From the NCBI GenBank assembly GCA_900764925.1, contig CAAFPW010000116.1:1-24950 (forward strand): a DNA stretch of 24,950 nt, given 5' to 3'. This document shows, piece by piece, positions 15,323 through 21,827 of this stretch. The notes beneath the pieces were generated by a model. That model saw only the letters and a list, made by a program, of their open reading frames with translations. It ran no database searches and was not told the DNA's origin. Every line of letters begins with the position of its first letter. Positions within the stretch are counted from its first letter, which is position 1. The DNA is from Fusobacteriaceae bacterium. GTDB lineage: Bacteria > Fusobacteriota > Fusobacteriia > Fusobacteriales > Fusobacteriaceae. Both the position numbers and the translations under genes were made by a program.

Positions 15323-15472
15323 CTATATTCCATATAGCATACTTACTACTGGAGCTATTTTTTCTATAAAATAGAATTTTATATAAAATAGATAGATTAA
15401 ACCACTAGCTATTACTAAAAGAATAATTAAGATTATGATATTTTTTTCTAAGAATTTTATGATGCTCTCCAT
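15323..15472 (-). CDS. Small 49-residue single-span membrane protein
   Basis: This short gene is convergent with the acetamidase gene. The product has a short N-terminal helix (MESIIKFLEKN), a transmembrane stretch of about 20 residues (IIILIILLVIASGLIYLFYI) and a short tail ending VVSMLYGI. GAGG lies ten bases upstream, and a TGATATAAT extended -10 element lies 44 bases before the start, so expression is credible. I do not recognise a family. It may be a small stress or regulatory membrane protein; no partner gene is evident. Confidence 0.55.
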   Translation of the reverse strand: MESIIKFLEKNIIILIILLVIASGLIYLFYIKFYFIEKIAPVVSMLYGI

Positions 15473-15515
15473 AATACTCAACCTCGATTTATGTACTGTT
15501 TAAATATTTTATGTA

Positions 15516-15524
15516 ATTATATCA
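15516..15524 (-). promoter_or_regulatory. Extended -10 promoter of the 49-residue membrane protein
   Basis: On the minus strand TGATATAAT gives a TGn-extended perfect -10 box, identical to the core used ahead of hsdR. The implied untranslated leader is about 37 bases. No clear -35 box. Confidence 0.5.
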
Positions 15525-15752
15525 TTCTTATTTTATTTTTTTAACTTTATTTATAAAATATTTTAAAACTTATTTAACTTTTTAAAAAAACTTTATAAAA
15601 ATAAAAAGAGACTGAAAACTTCATATTTTTCAGTCTTAAAATTTTTATAATTTATACTTTATATCATTAAACATATGGAACATATGGAAGAACAAAAGGC
15701 TAAATAATAAAAATTAAAAAAAGAATAACTTAATAATTTTTAAGTTATTTTA
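15525..15752. other. AT-rich convergent gap holding a terminator hairpin
   Basis: Apart from the hairpin GACTGAAAA (15610-15618) with TTTTCAGTC (15627-15635), which on the minus strand is followed by TCTTTTTATTTTT and would end the iclR transcript, I see no gene here. The rest is low-complexity A/T sequence. Confidence 0.6.
15610..15635 (-). terminator. Intrinsic terminator of the IclR-family gene
   Basis: A nine-base perfect stem with an eight-base loop is followed on the minus strand by a T-rich tract. It lies about 120 bases after the regulator stop codon. A weaker T-rich stretch on the plus strand makes it possibly bidirectional. Confidence 0.6.
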
Positions 15753-16415
15753 TCAGTCATGATTTGTAATCATTTCAATGATTTTTTTACAACGTAGATA
15801 TATTTCATGAGAATCATTATTTGCCATAAAACGATATGCAGGACCTTTTATTGCTATTATACCAAGTAATTGTCCTTCCAAGTAAAAAGGAACAGCAAGT
15901 GTATTAATACTCTCTTCACTTTCTTCTAAATCAATTTCATAATCTACCCTTTTATTTTCAGAAAAATTATTAAAAATCTTTGAAATAGCTGAAATCGTAT
16001 CAATGTTTTTAAATACTCCTATTTGAGTATCAGTTTTTATAGTTTTATTAGGAGCGACAGCATCTAAGTACATATATTGATTTCCAACTTTGACAATGAA
16101 ATAAGCAGTTTCTCCAATAATTTCAACTAACTCCTCTAATAATTTATTCATTTTTTCTCTTGCAAAAAAACTACGTCTATAAATCATACCAAGTCTCATA
16201 CAATTTAATCCTAAAGAATATTTAGGACTTTTTGAATCTCTAACCAAATATCCTCTTTTTTCTAAAGTTTTAATAAGAGAATGAGTAGTTGTTTTCTTTA
16301 AATTAACACCTTCACTAATATCTTGTAATTTACATTCGTTACCATTTTCACAAATATATTCAAGTATATCTAAAGCTCTTTCTACTGATTGTATTGTACT
16401 AGTCTTTTCATTCAT
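15753..16415 (-). CDS. IclR-family transcriptional regulator
   Basis: This 220-residue regulator has the IclR plan. The N-terminal winged helix-turn-helix (about 8-70) contains SVERALDILEYI, LKKTTTHSLIKTLEKRGYL as recognition region and YSLGLNCMRLG. The C-terminal effector domain (about 80-215) contains ETAYFIVKVGNQYMYLD and LAVPFYLEGQLLGIIAIKGP. It is somewhat shorter than the usual 240-270 residues, the reduction being in the middle of the effector domain. AAGGAGGAG precedes the start. It is divergent from the transporter-transketolase-transaldolase operon across a 208-base gap and is the natural candidate for its control. The effector is unknown. Confidence 0.92.
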   Translation of the reverse strand: MNEKTSTIQSVERALDILEYICENGNECKLQDISEGVNLKKTTTHSLIKTLEKRGYLVRDSKSPKYSLGLNCMRLGMIYRRSFFAREKMNKLLEELVEIIGETAYFIVKVGNQYMYLDAVAPNKTIKTDTQIGVFKNIDTISAISKIFNNFSENKRVDYEIDLEESEESINTLAVPFYLEGQLLGIIAIKGPAYRFMANNDSHEIYLRCKKIIEMITNHD

Positions 16416-16551
16416 AAAACTCCTCCTTAGTAATTATTTTACTATTATTTTAAAAAAAATACAATATTTATTTTAAATTAGTTGTTGTTTTTTAAAAAAA
16501 TCCTACAATATAGAATAAAATAAAAAAAATATTATATTATCAAAAAATATC

Positions 16552-16580
16552 TTGACTTTTTTGTTGTGAACTATTATAAT
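16552..16580 (+). promoter_or_regulatory. Promoter of the transporter-transketolase operon
   Basis: TTGACT (16552-16557), a 17-base spacer and a perfect TATAAT (16575-16580) lie 43 bases before the transporter start codon. Confidence 0.8.
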
Positions 16581-16606
16581 TCGAAATATAGGAAATCATA
16601 ACAAAA
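16559..16606. promoter_or_regulatory. Candidate IclR-type operator over the operon promoter
   Basis: TTTTGTTGTGA (16559-16569) and TCATAACAAAA (16596-16606) are inverted repeats matching at 10 of 11 positions, separated by 26 bases. They flank the -10 box and probable start point, where binding would repress. The assignment to the divergent IclR regulator is by position. Confidence 0.5.
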
Positions 16607-16623
16607 TAAAAGGAGTTAGTATT

Positions 16624-17514
16624 ATGGATTTAAAAAAGTATTTGAACGTTATTTTATTGTCATTTGTTTGGGGAGGATTATATGCTGCGCAAGGATATGC
16701 GAATAAAGTAATTGATCCCTATGCTGCTGGGGTAATAATATTTGGAATTACGATGTTTTTATTTTTAATTACGATAATTAAGAATAATTTAATTCCAGAT
16801 TTAAAAGAAGCAAAAGTTTTATGGAAAAAATTATTACTTATCGGAATAGTCGGATTTTCTGTTAATCTTACGAATTTTATAGCTTTTAAAGTTGGATCAG
16901 CACAAACAGGAGCATTTTTATTAAAAACAGATATTATTATGGTAAATTTTGTATCTCTATTAATCTATAAAGAAAAATTTTCTAAAAAAGATTGGTTATA
17001 TACTTTGACTATGCTTGTAGGTGTATTTATGATTTTAGGAATCAATCCTATTAATTTAGAATTTAAATTAGGTGATACCTTATTTTTACTTAGTGCAGCT
17101 CTTTTAACTTGGAATACATTTAATATAAAGAATTTAGTTTCTAATAAAAGTGTAAAAGTTTCAAGTATGACAGTAGCTATATACAATGGATTTATTACAA
17201 TGTGTTTATTTATTATGATGGTTGTATTTACAAATAAAATAGAATTTATATCAATAGCTTTTAGTAAAACAGATGTGTTAATTGCATTGGTACTTTCAGG
17301 TATTTTTCAGTATTTATTATACTTAATGTATTATAAGGCTTTGTCAGAATTACCAGCATGGCTTGTTAAAGTAATTTTACTTCTTATTCCAGTAATTACT
17401 TTAATCATAACAACTGTTTTATTTAAGACAATACCAACAACATTAAGTTTAATTGGGTGTGCTATTGTTTTATTGAGTTCTTTAGGAATTATAAGTGAAC
17501 AAAGAAATAAATAA
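16624..17514 (+). CDS. EamA/DMT-superfamily transporter
   Basis: This 296-residue integral membrane protein has ten predicted hydrophobic spans in two related halves, as in the EamA family of drug/metabolite transporters. It has an N-terminal VWGGLYAAQGYANK region, which is typical of the first helix, and a short basic C-terminus (SEQRNK). It is the first gene of an operon with a split transketolase and a transaldolase, so it probably imports the sugar or polyol that the operon metabolises, or exports a related product. AAGGAG precedes the ATG. The family is clear; the substrate is not readable from sequence. Confidence 0.87.
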   Translation: MDLKKYLNVILLSFVWGGLYAAQGYANKVIDPYAAGVIIFGITMFLFLITIIKNNLIPDLKEAKVLWKKLLLIGIVGFSVNLTNFIAFKVGSAQTGAFLLKTDIIMVNFVSLLIYKEKFSKKDWLYTLTMLVGVFMILGINPINLEFKLGDTLFLLSAALLTWNTFNIKNLVSNKSVKVSSMTVAIYNGFITMCLFIMMVVFTNKIEFISIAFSKTDVLIALVLSGIFQYLLYLMYYKALSELPAWLVKVILLLIPVITLIITTVLFKTIPTTLSLIGCAIVLLSSLGIISEQRNK

Positions 17515-17543
17515 AATTAATATAATACAAGGAGGAATTTTTT

Positions 17544-18362
17544 ATGCTACAAGAGGAATTAAAATTTTTAGAAAAATTTGCGTTAGAAGCTAGACGTCTA
17601 ACAGTTCAACAAGTAGGGTCTATTGGAATGGGACACATAGGAGGATCATTATCTATGATTGAGCTTTTAACAGTTCTATACAATAAATTTATGAATGTTG
17701 ATCCTAAAAATCCTAAAATGGAAGGAAGAGATAGACTAGTTTTATCTAAAGGACATTGTGGACCTGGATTATATACAGTTCTTGCTCAAAAAGGATTTTT
17801 CCCAATAGAAGAATTATTTACTTTAAACAAACCAGGAACAATTTTACCAAGTCATTGTGATATGGTTAAAACTCCAGGAATAGATATGTCAACAGGATCA
17901 TTAGGACAAGGATATTCGTGTGCTGTTGGAATGGCAAAAGGATCAAAAATACTAAAAGATAACGCTACAATTTATGCGATAGTAGGAGATGGAGAGTGTC
18001 AAGAAGGACAAATTTGGGAAGCTGCTATGACTGCTAACCATTATAAATTAGATAATTTAATAACTTTTGTTGATTGTAATAAAGGACAAGTAGATGGATA
18101 TGTTGAAGATGTCATGAAAATCCATAATTTAAAACAAGTTTGGGAAGGGTTTGGATATCAAGTACTAGAAGTAGATGGTCATAATATGATTACAATTTAT
18201 GATGCAATTGAAATTGCAAAAAATACTAAGGGAAAACCAACAGTAATATTCTTAGATACAGTAAAAGGAAAAGGTATCTCTATATTTGAAAAAATGGGAC
18301 CAGACTGCCATCATATACCAGTAACTAAAGAACAAGTTGAAGAAGCATTAAAAGAACTTTAA
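17544..18362 (+). CDS. Transketolase, N-terminal (thiamine diphosphate-binding) subunit
   Basis: This is half of a two-polypeptide transketolase, which moves two-carbon units between sugar phosphates in the non-oxidative pentose phosphate pathway. The 272-residue protein carries the cofactor-binding half: HIGGSLSMIELL with H31, SKGHCGPGLY with H71, MSTGSLGQGYSCAVGMA, and the thiamine diphosphate/metal motif GDGE...N (148-151 and N179). It ends where the pyrimidine-binding domain would start; that domain is the next gene, 16 bases downstream. AGGAGG precedes the start. Similar split subunits are common in anaerobes. Specific substrates in this operon are unknown. Confidence 0.95.
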   Translation: MLQEELKFLEKFALEARRLTVQQVGSIGMGHIGGSLSMIELLTVLYNKFMNVDPKNPKMEGRDRLVLSKGHCGPGLYTVLAQKGFFPIEELFTLNKPGTILPSHCDMVKTPGIDMSTGSLGQGYSCAVGMAKGSKILKDNATIYAIVGDGECQEGQIWEAAMTANHYKLDNLITFVDCNKGQVDGYVEDVMKIHNLKQVWEGFGYQVLEVDGHNMITIYDAIEIAKNTKGKPTVIFLDTVKGKGISIFEKMGPDCHHIPVTKEQVEEALKEL

Positions 18363-18378
18363 GAATTAGGAGGAAAAA

Positions 18379-19305
18379 ATGGAATTAAGAAAAGTTTTGG
18401 CTACAGAATTAGATAAAATTATGGAAAAAAATTCTAAAATTGCAATAGTAAACGCTGATTTAGCAAAGGCACATGCTAATATGGATTTACAAAAAAAATA
18501 TCCAGATAGAGCTTTTAATGTGGGGGTAGCGGAACAGAATATGGCATCTGTTGCAGCTGGACTTTCAGCTTATGGATTTACTCCTTTTGTTTATTCATTT
18601 GCTTCATTTGCTTCAAGAAGAATGTGTGATCAAATATCATTATCAATTTCACATTCTAAACTTAATGTAAAAATTGTAGGATCTGAACCAGGAATAACTG
18701 CAGAAGTATTAGGAGCAACTCACTCAGCATTAGACGATATAAGTGTTCTACGTGCTATTCCTAATATGGTAATATATGAACCTGTTGATGAAATACAATT
18801 AAAACAAGCTATTCCACAAATTATAGATCATTATGGACCTGTATATATAAGACTAGTTCGTAAAGAAACTCCAAATATTTTTGATGAAAATTATAAATTT
18901 GACCTTTTTAAAGCGGATATTTTAAATGAAGGAAAAGATATAACTATTTTTGCTACTGGAATTATGGTAGAAGAAGCATTAAAAGCAGTTGAACTATTAA
19001 AAGAAGAAGGAATAGAAGCAGAATTAATAAATGTTCATACTATTAAACCTTTAGATAAAGATACTATCTTAAAATCAGTAAAGAAAACAGGATGTGCAGT
19101 TACTTGTGAAAATCATAGTACTATAGGGGGATTAAAATCTGCTATTTCTGAATTATTAGTTAGCGAATATCCTATCCCAGTAGAAGGAATCGGTACAGGA
19201 GATCATTTTAGTGAAGTTGGACCTAAAAATTATTTAAAAGAAAAATTTGGTTTAACAGCTAAAGATATAGTAAATCTATCTAAAAAAGTTATTGAGAAAA
19301 AATAA
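18379..19305 (+). CDS. Transketolase, C-terminal (pyrimidine-binding) subunit
   Basis: This is the second half of the split transketolase, 308 residues. It has the catalytic glutamate E52 in FNVGVAEQNM, the conserved ITAEVLGATHSALDDISVLR region (about 106-125) and the C-terminal transketolase domain (about 185-305) with ENHSTIGGLKSAISELL. It begins 16 bases after the N-terminal subunit with AGGAGG before the ATG. The pair must assemble to form the active site at the subunit interface. The family also includes the second domain of 1-deoxyxylulose-phosphate synthase and dehydrogenase E1 beta, but gene pairing and the transaldolase neighbour favour transketolase. Confidence 0.95.
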   Translation: MELRKVLATELDKIMEKNSKIAIVNADLAKAHANMDLQKKYPDRAFNVGVAEQNMASVAAGLSAYGFTPFVYSFASFASRRMCDQISLSISHSKLNVKIVGSEPGITAEVLGATHSALDDISVLRAIPNMVIYEPVDEIQLKQAIPQIIDHYGPVYIRLVRKETPNIFDENYKFDLFKADILNEGKDITIFATGIMVEEALKAVELLKEEGIEAELINVHTIKPLDKDTILKSVKKTGCAVTCENHSTIGGLKSAISELLVSEYPIPVEGIGTGDHFSEVGPKNYLKEKFGLTAKDIVNLSKKVIEKK

Positions 19306-19328
19306 AATAAGAATGGAGAAAGATAAAA

Positions 19329-19967
19329 ATGAAAATATTTATTGATACTGCTAATATAGAAGAAATAAGAAAAGCAGAAAGTTATGGAATATTAGCTGGA
19401 GTAACTACTAACCCTTCTTTAATAGCAAAAGAAAATGGAGATTTTAAAAAAATAATTGAAGAAATAACTTCTATTGTAGATGGACCTATAAGTGCAGAAG
19501 TAATTTCATTAGATGCAGAAGGAATGATAAAAGAAGGGACAGAACTTGCAAAAATACATAAGAATATAGTAATAAAATTACCTACAACTTTTGAAGGATT
19601 GAAAGCTTGTAAAAAATTTAAAGAAATGGGAATAAAAACAAATCTTACTTTAATATTTAGTACAACACAAGCATTACTTGCAGCAAGAGCTGGAGCAACT
19701 TATGTAAGTCCATTTGTTGGAAGATTAGATGATACAGGAGTAGATGGAATCGAACTTATCTCTAAAATAAGAGCTATCTTTGACATTCATAAAATAGAAA
19801 CAGAAATAATAGGAGCAAGTATTAGAAATTTACTTCATGTAGAATCAATAGCAATGGCAGGAGCAGATATAGGAACATTACCATTTAAGGTAATACAAGA
19901 TATGATAAAACATCCATTAACTGATGCAGGAATAGAAAAATTTATTTCTGACTGGAATAAAAAATAA
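19329..19967 (+). CDS. tal: Transaldolase, short TalC/FSA-type
   Basis: This cytoplasmic enzyme transfers dihydroxyacetone units between sugar phosphates. The 212-residue protein is a single (beta/alpha)8 barrel of the short subfamily: D6 in IFIDTANI, TTNPSLI (26-32), the Schiff-base lysine K83 in VIKLPTT, TNLTLIFS (104-111) and YVSPFVGRLDD (125-135). The residue after SP is phenylalanine, whereas the fructose-6-phosphate aldolase members of this family have tyrosine here, so transaldolase activity is favoured. It is the last gene of the operon, followed by a strong terminator, and completes the pentose-phosphate steps with the split transketolase. Confidence 0.93.
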   Translation: MKIFIDTANIEEIRKAESYGILAGVTTNPSLIAKENGDFKKIIEEITSIVDGPISAEVISLDAEGMIKEGTELAKIHKNIVIKLPTTFEGLKACKKFKEMGIKTNLTLIFSTTQALLAARAGATYVSPFVGRLDDTGVDGIELISKIRAIFDIHKIETEIIGASIRNLLHVESIAMAGADIGTLPFKVIQDMIKHPLTDAGIEKFISDWNKK

Positions 19968-19974
19968 TAGAAAG

Positions 19975-19997
19975 GCTGCTAAATAGCAGCTTTTTTT
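19975..19997 (+). terminator. Intrinsic terminator of the transketolase-transaldolase operon
   Basis: GCTGCT-AAAT-AGCAGC followed by seven T. A clean rho-independent terminator eight bases after the transaldolase stop. Confidence 0.92.
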
Positions 19998-20018
19998 AGA
20001 TATTAATCTAATATTATA

Positions 20019-20048
20019 TTTGCTATTTTAGAGCAAATAAGCTATTAT
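20019..20048 (+). promoter_or_regulatory. Promoter with overlapping inverted repeat before the aldo/keto reductase
   Basis: TTGCTA (20020-20025), a 17-base spacer and TATTAT (20043-20048) form a fair promoter 52 bases before the start codon. The inverted repeat TTTGCT (20019-20024) and AGCAAA (20032-20037) overlaps the -35 box and could be an operator. Confidence 0.5.
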
Positions 20049-20100
20049 AGAAGGAAAGAGAGTACAAATTTCAAAACCATATTAACTTATAGGAGGAGAG

Positions 20101-20937
20101 ATGAACAAAATAATATTATCAAATGGAGTTGAAATCCCTGAAATAGGATTTGGAACATGGAAAGCACCAACAGGAGAAGTGACCATAGAAGCTGTTAAAA
20201 CAGCCATAGAGTGTGGATATACTCATATTGATTGTGCAAGTATCTATGGAAATGAAAAGGAAGTTGGGATAGCTATAAAAGAGAGTAAAGTAGCTAGAGA
20301 AACTCTATTTATAACAGGAAAATTGTGGAATGATATAAGAGGATATCAAGAAACAATTGATGCTTTCAATAAAACTTTGGAGGATTTACAATTAGATTAT
20401 CTTGATCTATACCTAATTCATTGGCCTAGACCTAAAAAATACCATGATAACTATATTGAAAAAAATAGAGAATCTTGGAAAGCTATGGAATATTTATATA
20501 AACAAGGGAAGATTAAAGCCATAGGAGTAAGTAACTTCAAAATACACCATCTTGAAGAGATCATGGAAAATTGTGAAATAAAACCGATGGTAAATCAAAT
20601 AGAATTTCATCCAAGCTGCTTAGAAAAAGAGATAAGAGAGTTTTGTAAAAAGGAAAATATAGTGGTAACAGGATATAGTCCGCTTGCAAATGGGAAGGTT
20701 TTTGATTGTAAAGAGTTAGTGGAGTTTGCTGAAAAATATGATGTAAGTATAGCTCAGTTATGTGTGAAGTATGCACTTCAACACAATGTAATACCATTGG
20801 TAAAAAGTGTGACAAAAGAGAGAATAAAAGCTAACTTAAATATAAACTTTACAATTACACCAGAAGATATGGAGAAGATTGATAATATAACTACATGTGG
20901 TGGATCATACCAAGATAGTGATAACATTTCATTTTAA
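20101..20937 (+). CDS. Aldo/keto reductase
   Basis: This NADPH-dependent oxidoreductase reduces aldehydes or ketones. The 278-residue protein has the complete AKR catalytic tetrad: D44 and Y49 in HIDCASIYGNE, K74 in ITGKLWN and H107 in YLIHWPRP. It also has the barrel signatures GVSNFKIHHLEEI and NQIEFHP and the cofactor-binding VIPLVKSVTKERIKANL near the C-terminus. AGGAGG precedes the ATG. It leads a two-gene unit with a small monooxygenase-fold protein 12 bases downstream, suggesting joint handling of reactive carbonyls or quinones. Length and motifs fit the prokaryotic AKR5 type; the physiological substrate is unknown. Confidence 0.94.
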   Translation: MNKIILSNGVEIPEIGFGTWKAPTGEVTIEAVKTAIECGYTHIDCASIYGNEKEVGIAIKESKVARETLFITGKLWNDIRGYQETIDAFNKTLEDLQLDYLDLYLIHWPRPKKYHDNYIEKNRESWKAMEYLYKQGKIKAIGVSNFKIHHLEEIMENCEIKPMVNQIEFHPSCLEKEIREFCKKENIVVTGYSPLANGKVFDCKELVEFAEKYDVSIAQLCVKYALQHNVIPLVKSVTKERIKANLNINFTITPEDMEKIDNITTCGGSYQDSDNISF

Positions 20938-20949
20938 TGGGAGGATATT

Positions 20950-21231
20950 ATGATAAGATTACTTGTAAAAAAATATATAAAACCAGAATGTAAATCAGAG
21001 TATTTAGAGCTAGTAAAAAAACTGGTAGAGGAAACTAGAAAAGAAAAAGGGTGTATAGAGTATTATCTTAACCATAACAATGAAGATAACATAGCTTTTT
21101 TTATCGAGTTATGGGAAGATGATCAAGCATTAGAAAATCATAAAGAGTCTGAGCATTTTAAAAAATATGTTCCTCTTTTAGAAAAGATGTGTGAAACAGA
21201 AAAAGCAAAAGTAGAAAAATACGAGTGTTAA
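20950..21231 (+). CDS. Antibiotic biosynthesis monooxygenase (ABM)-fold protein
   Basis: This 93-residue protein has the dimeric ferredoxin-like fold of the ABM/YgiN family, which includes quinol monooxygenases and small stress proteins. Markers are the N-terminal strand IRLLVKKYIKPECKSEYLEL, the ETRKEKGCIEYYLN turn, FFIELWEDDQALENHKESEH (split here by family consensus) and the closing helix. It starts 12 bases after the aldo/keto reductase stop with GGGAGG before the ATG, so the two are co-translated. A role in oxidising or detoxifying small aromatic or carbonyl compounds is inferred; heme-degrading relatives cannot be fully excluded. Confidence 0.88.
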   Translation: MIRLLVKKYIKPECKSEYLELVKKLVEETRKEKGCIEYYLNHNNEDNIAFFIELWEDDQALENHKESEHFKKYVPLLEKMCETEKAKVEKYEC

Positions 21232-21242
21232 GTAGATGAGAA

Positions 21243-21288
21243 AAGAGCTATATAACTACCAGTGGTAGTTATATAGCTCTTATTTTTT
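21243..21288. terminator. Bidirectional terminator between convergent genes
   Basis: A perfect 19-base stem (21243-21261 with 21263-21281) around one central base, with T-runs on both strands. It serves the ABM gene on the plus strand and the DUF6485 gene on the minus strand, whose stop codon overlaps the stem edge. Confidence 0.93.
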
Positions 21289-21492
21289 ATATTTATTAAC
21301 AAAATTTGCAAAACTTTGAAAAGTATATATCTCACCCTCAGGTTTTTCTAAAGATATCTTTTTAAAAAAACAAGAAGGAATCTCATTGAGTTGTAAACAC
21401 TTTGCTACACAAAGTTCGCAACCTCTATCATGATTAACTGGATTAAATGGGCATTTGTGGTCATTACAAGTACAAAACTCTTTTGCTGTCAT
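21280..21492 (-). CDS. DUF6485 cysteine-rich small protein
   Basis: This 70-residue protein has a conserved metal-site-like pattern in the first half: CTCNDHKCPFNP, then HDRGCELCVAKCL and the EIPSCFF tail, matching the DUF6485 family seen in Fusobacteria and Clostridia. Seven cysteines and two histidines suggest binding of zinc or an iron-sulfur cluster. AGAGGAG precedes the start. It is monocistronic and ends in the bidirectional terminator shared with the ABM gene. No function is established for the family as far as I know. Confidence 0.85.
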   Translation of the reverse strand: MTAKEFCTCNDHKCPFNPVNHDRGCELCVAKCLQLNEIPSCFFKKISLEKPEGEIYTFQSFANFVNKYKK

Positions 21493-21564
21493 AAAAAATC
21501 ACTCCTCTTAGATGTTTTAAATAAATTATATCATAAATAAAATTTTTTAACTATTTTTTATTTC

Positions 21565-21594
21565 TTGACAAAAATAGAAAGACTATGCTATATT
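21565..21594 (+). promoter_or_regulatory. Promoter of the leader ORF and oppA
   Basis: A perfect TTGACA (21565-21570), an 18-base spacer and TATATT (21589-21594) lie just before a 29-codon leader ORF. No other promoter was seen between it and oppA. Confidence 0.75.
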
Positions 21595-21626
21595 AATTTA
21601 TAACAAATAAATTGGAGGAAAGAGTA

Positions 21627-21716
21627 ATGAGAGTACTAAACTTAAGGAAAAGGACATCTATGTTTAACAATTTAAAATTTATTCTTAGTTTAGTATATTT
21701 GACTGTGTTTAAGTAA
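21627..21716 (+). CDS. 29-codon leader ORF upstream of oppA
   Basis: A GGAGG ribosome site at the normal spacing precedes this ORF, which begins MRVLNLRKRTSMF and ends VYLTVFK. It lies between a good promoter and a hairpin terminator, followed by oppA 111 bases after its stop. It could be a regulatory leader peptide that controls read-through of the terminator. Composition (leucine-, lysine-, arginine-rich, without a run of one amino acid) gives no clear effector. It might also be a small membrane-associated peptide in its own right. Confidence 0.5.
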   Translation: MRVLNLRKRTSMFNNLKFILSLVYLTVFK

Positions 21717-21769
21717 GAGAACTCTTAATTTTTTTGTGATATTTATTTTATTTATATTTTTTGTAGATA

Positions 21770-21803
21770 ACAGGCTTATACTAAATTTTAAGCCTGTTTT
21801 TTT
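21770..21803 (+). terminator. Terminator or attenuator between the leader ORF and oppA
   Basis: ACAGGCTT (21770-21777) and AAGCCTGT (21790-21797) form an eight-base stem with a 12-base loop followed by T7 (counting the last stem base). It stands 24 bases before oppA, so oppA expression must either pass it or start after it. Confidence 0.85.
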
Positions 21804-21827
21804 ATTAAAATAATCATGGAGGGAAAG

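Noticed and set aside
21816..21827. Earlier in-frame ATG of oppA
   Set aside because: The bases just after it form the GGAGGG ribosome site for the ATG at 21828, which also gives a normal lipoprotein signal.
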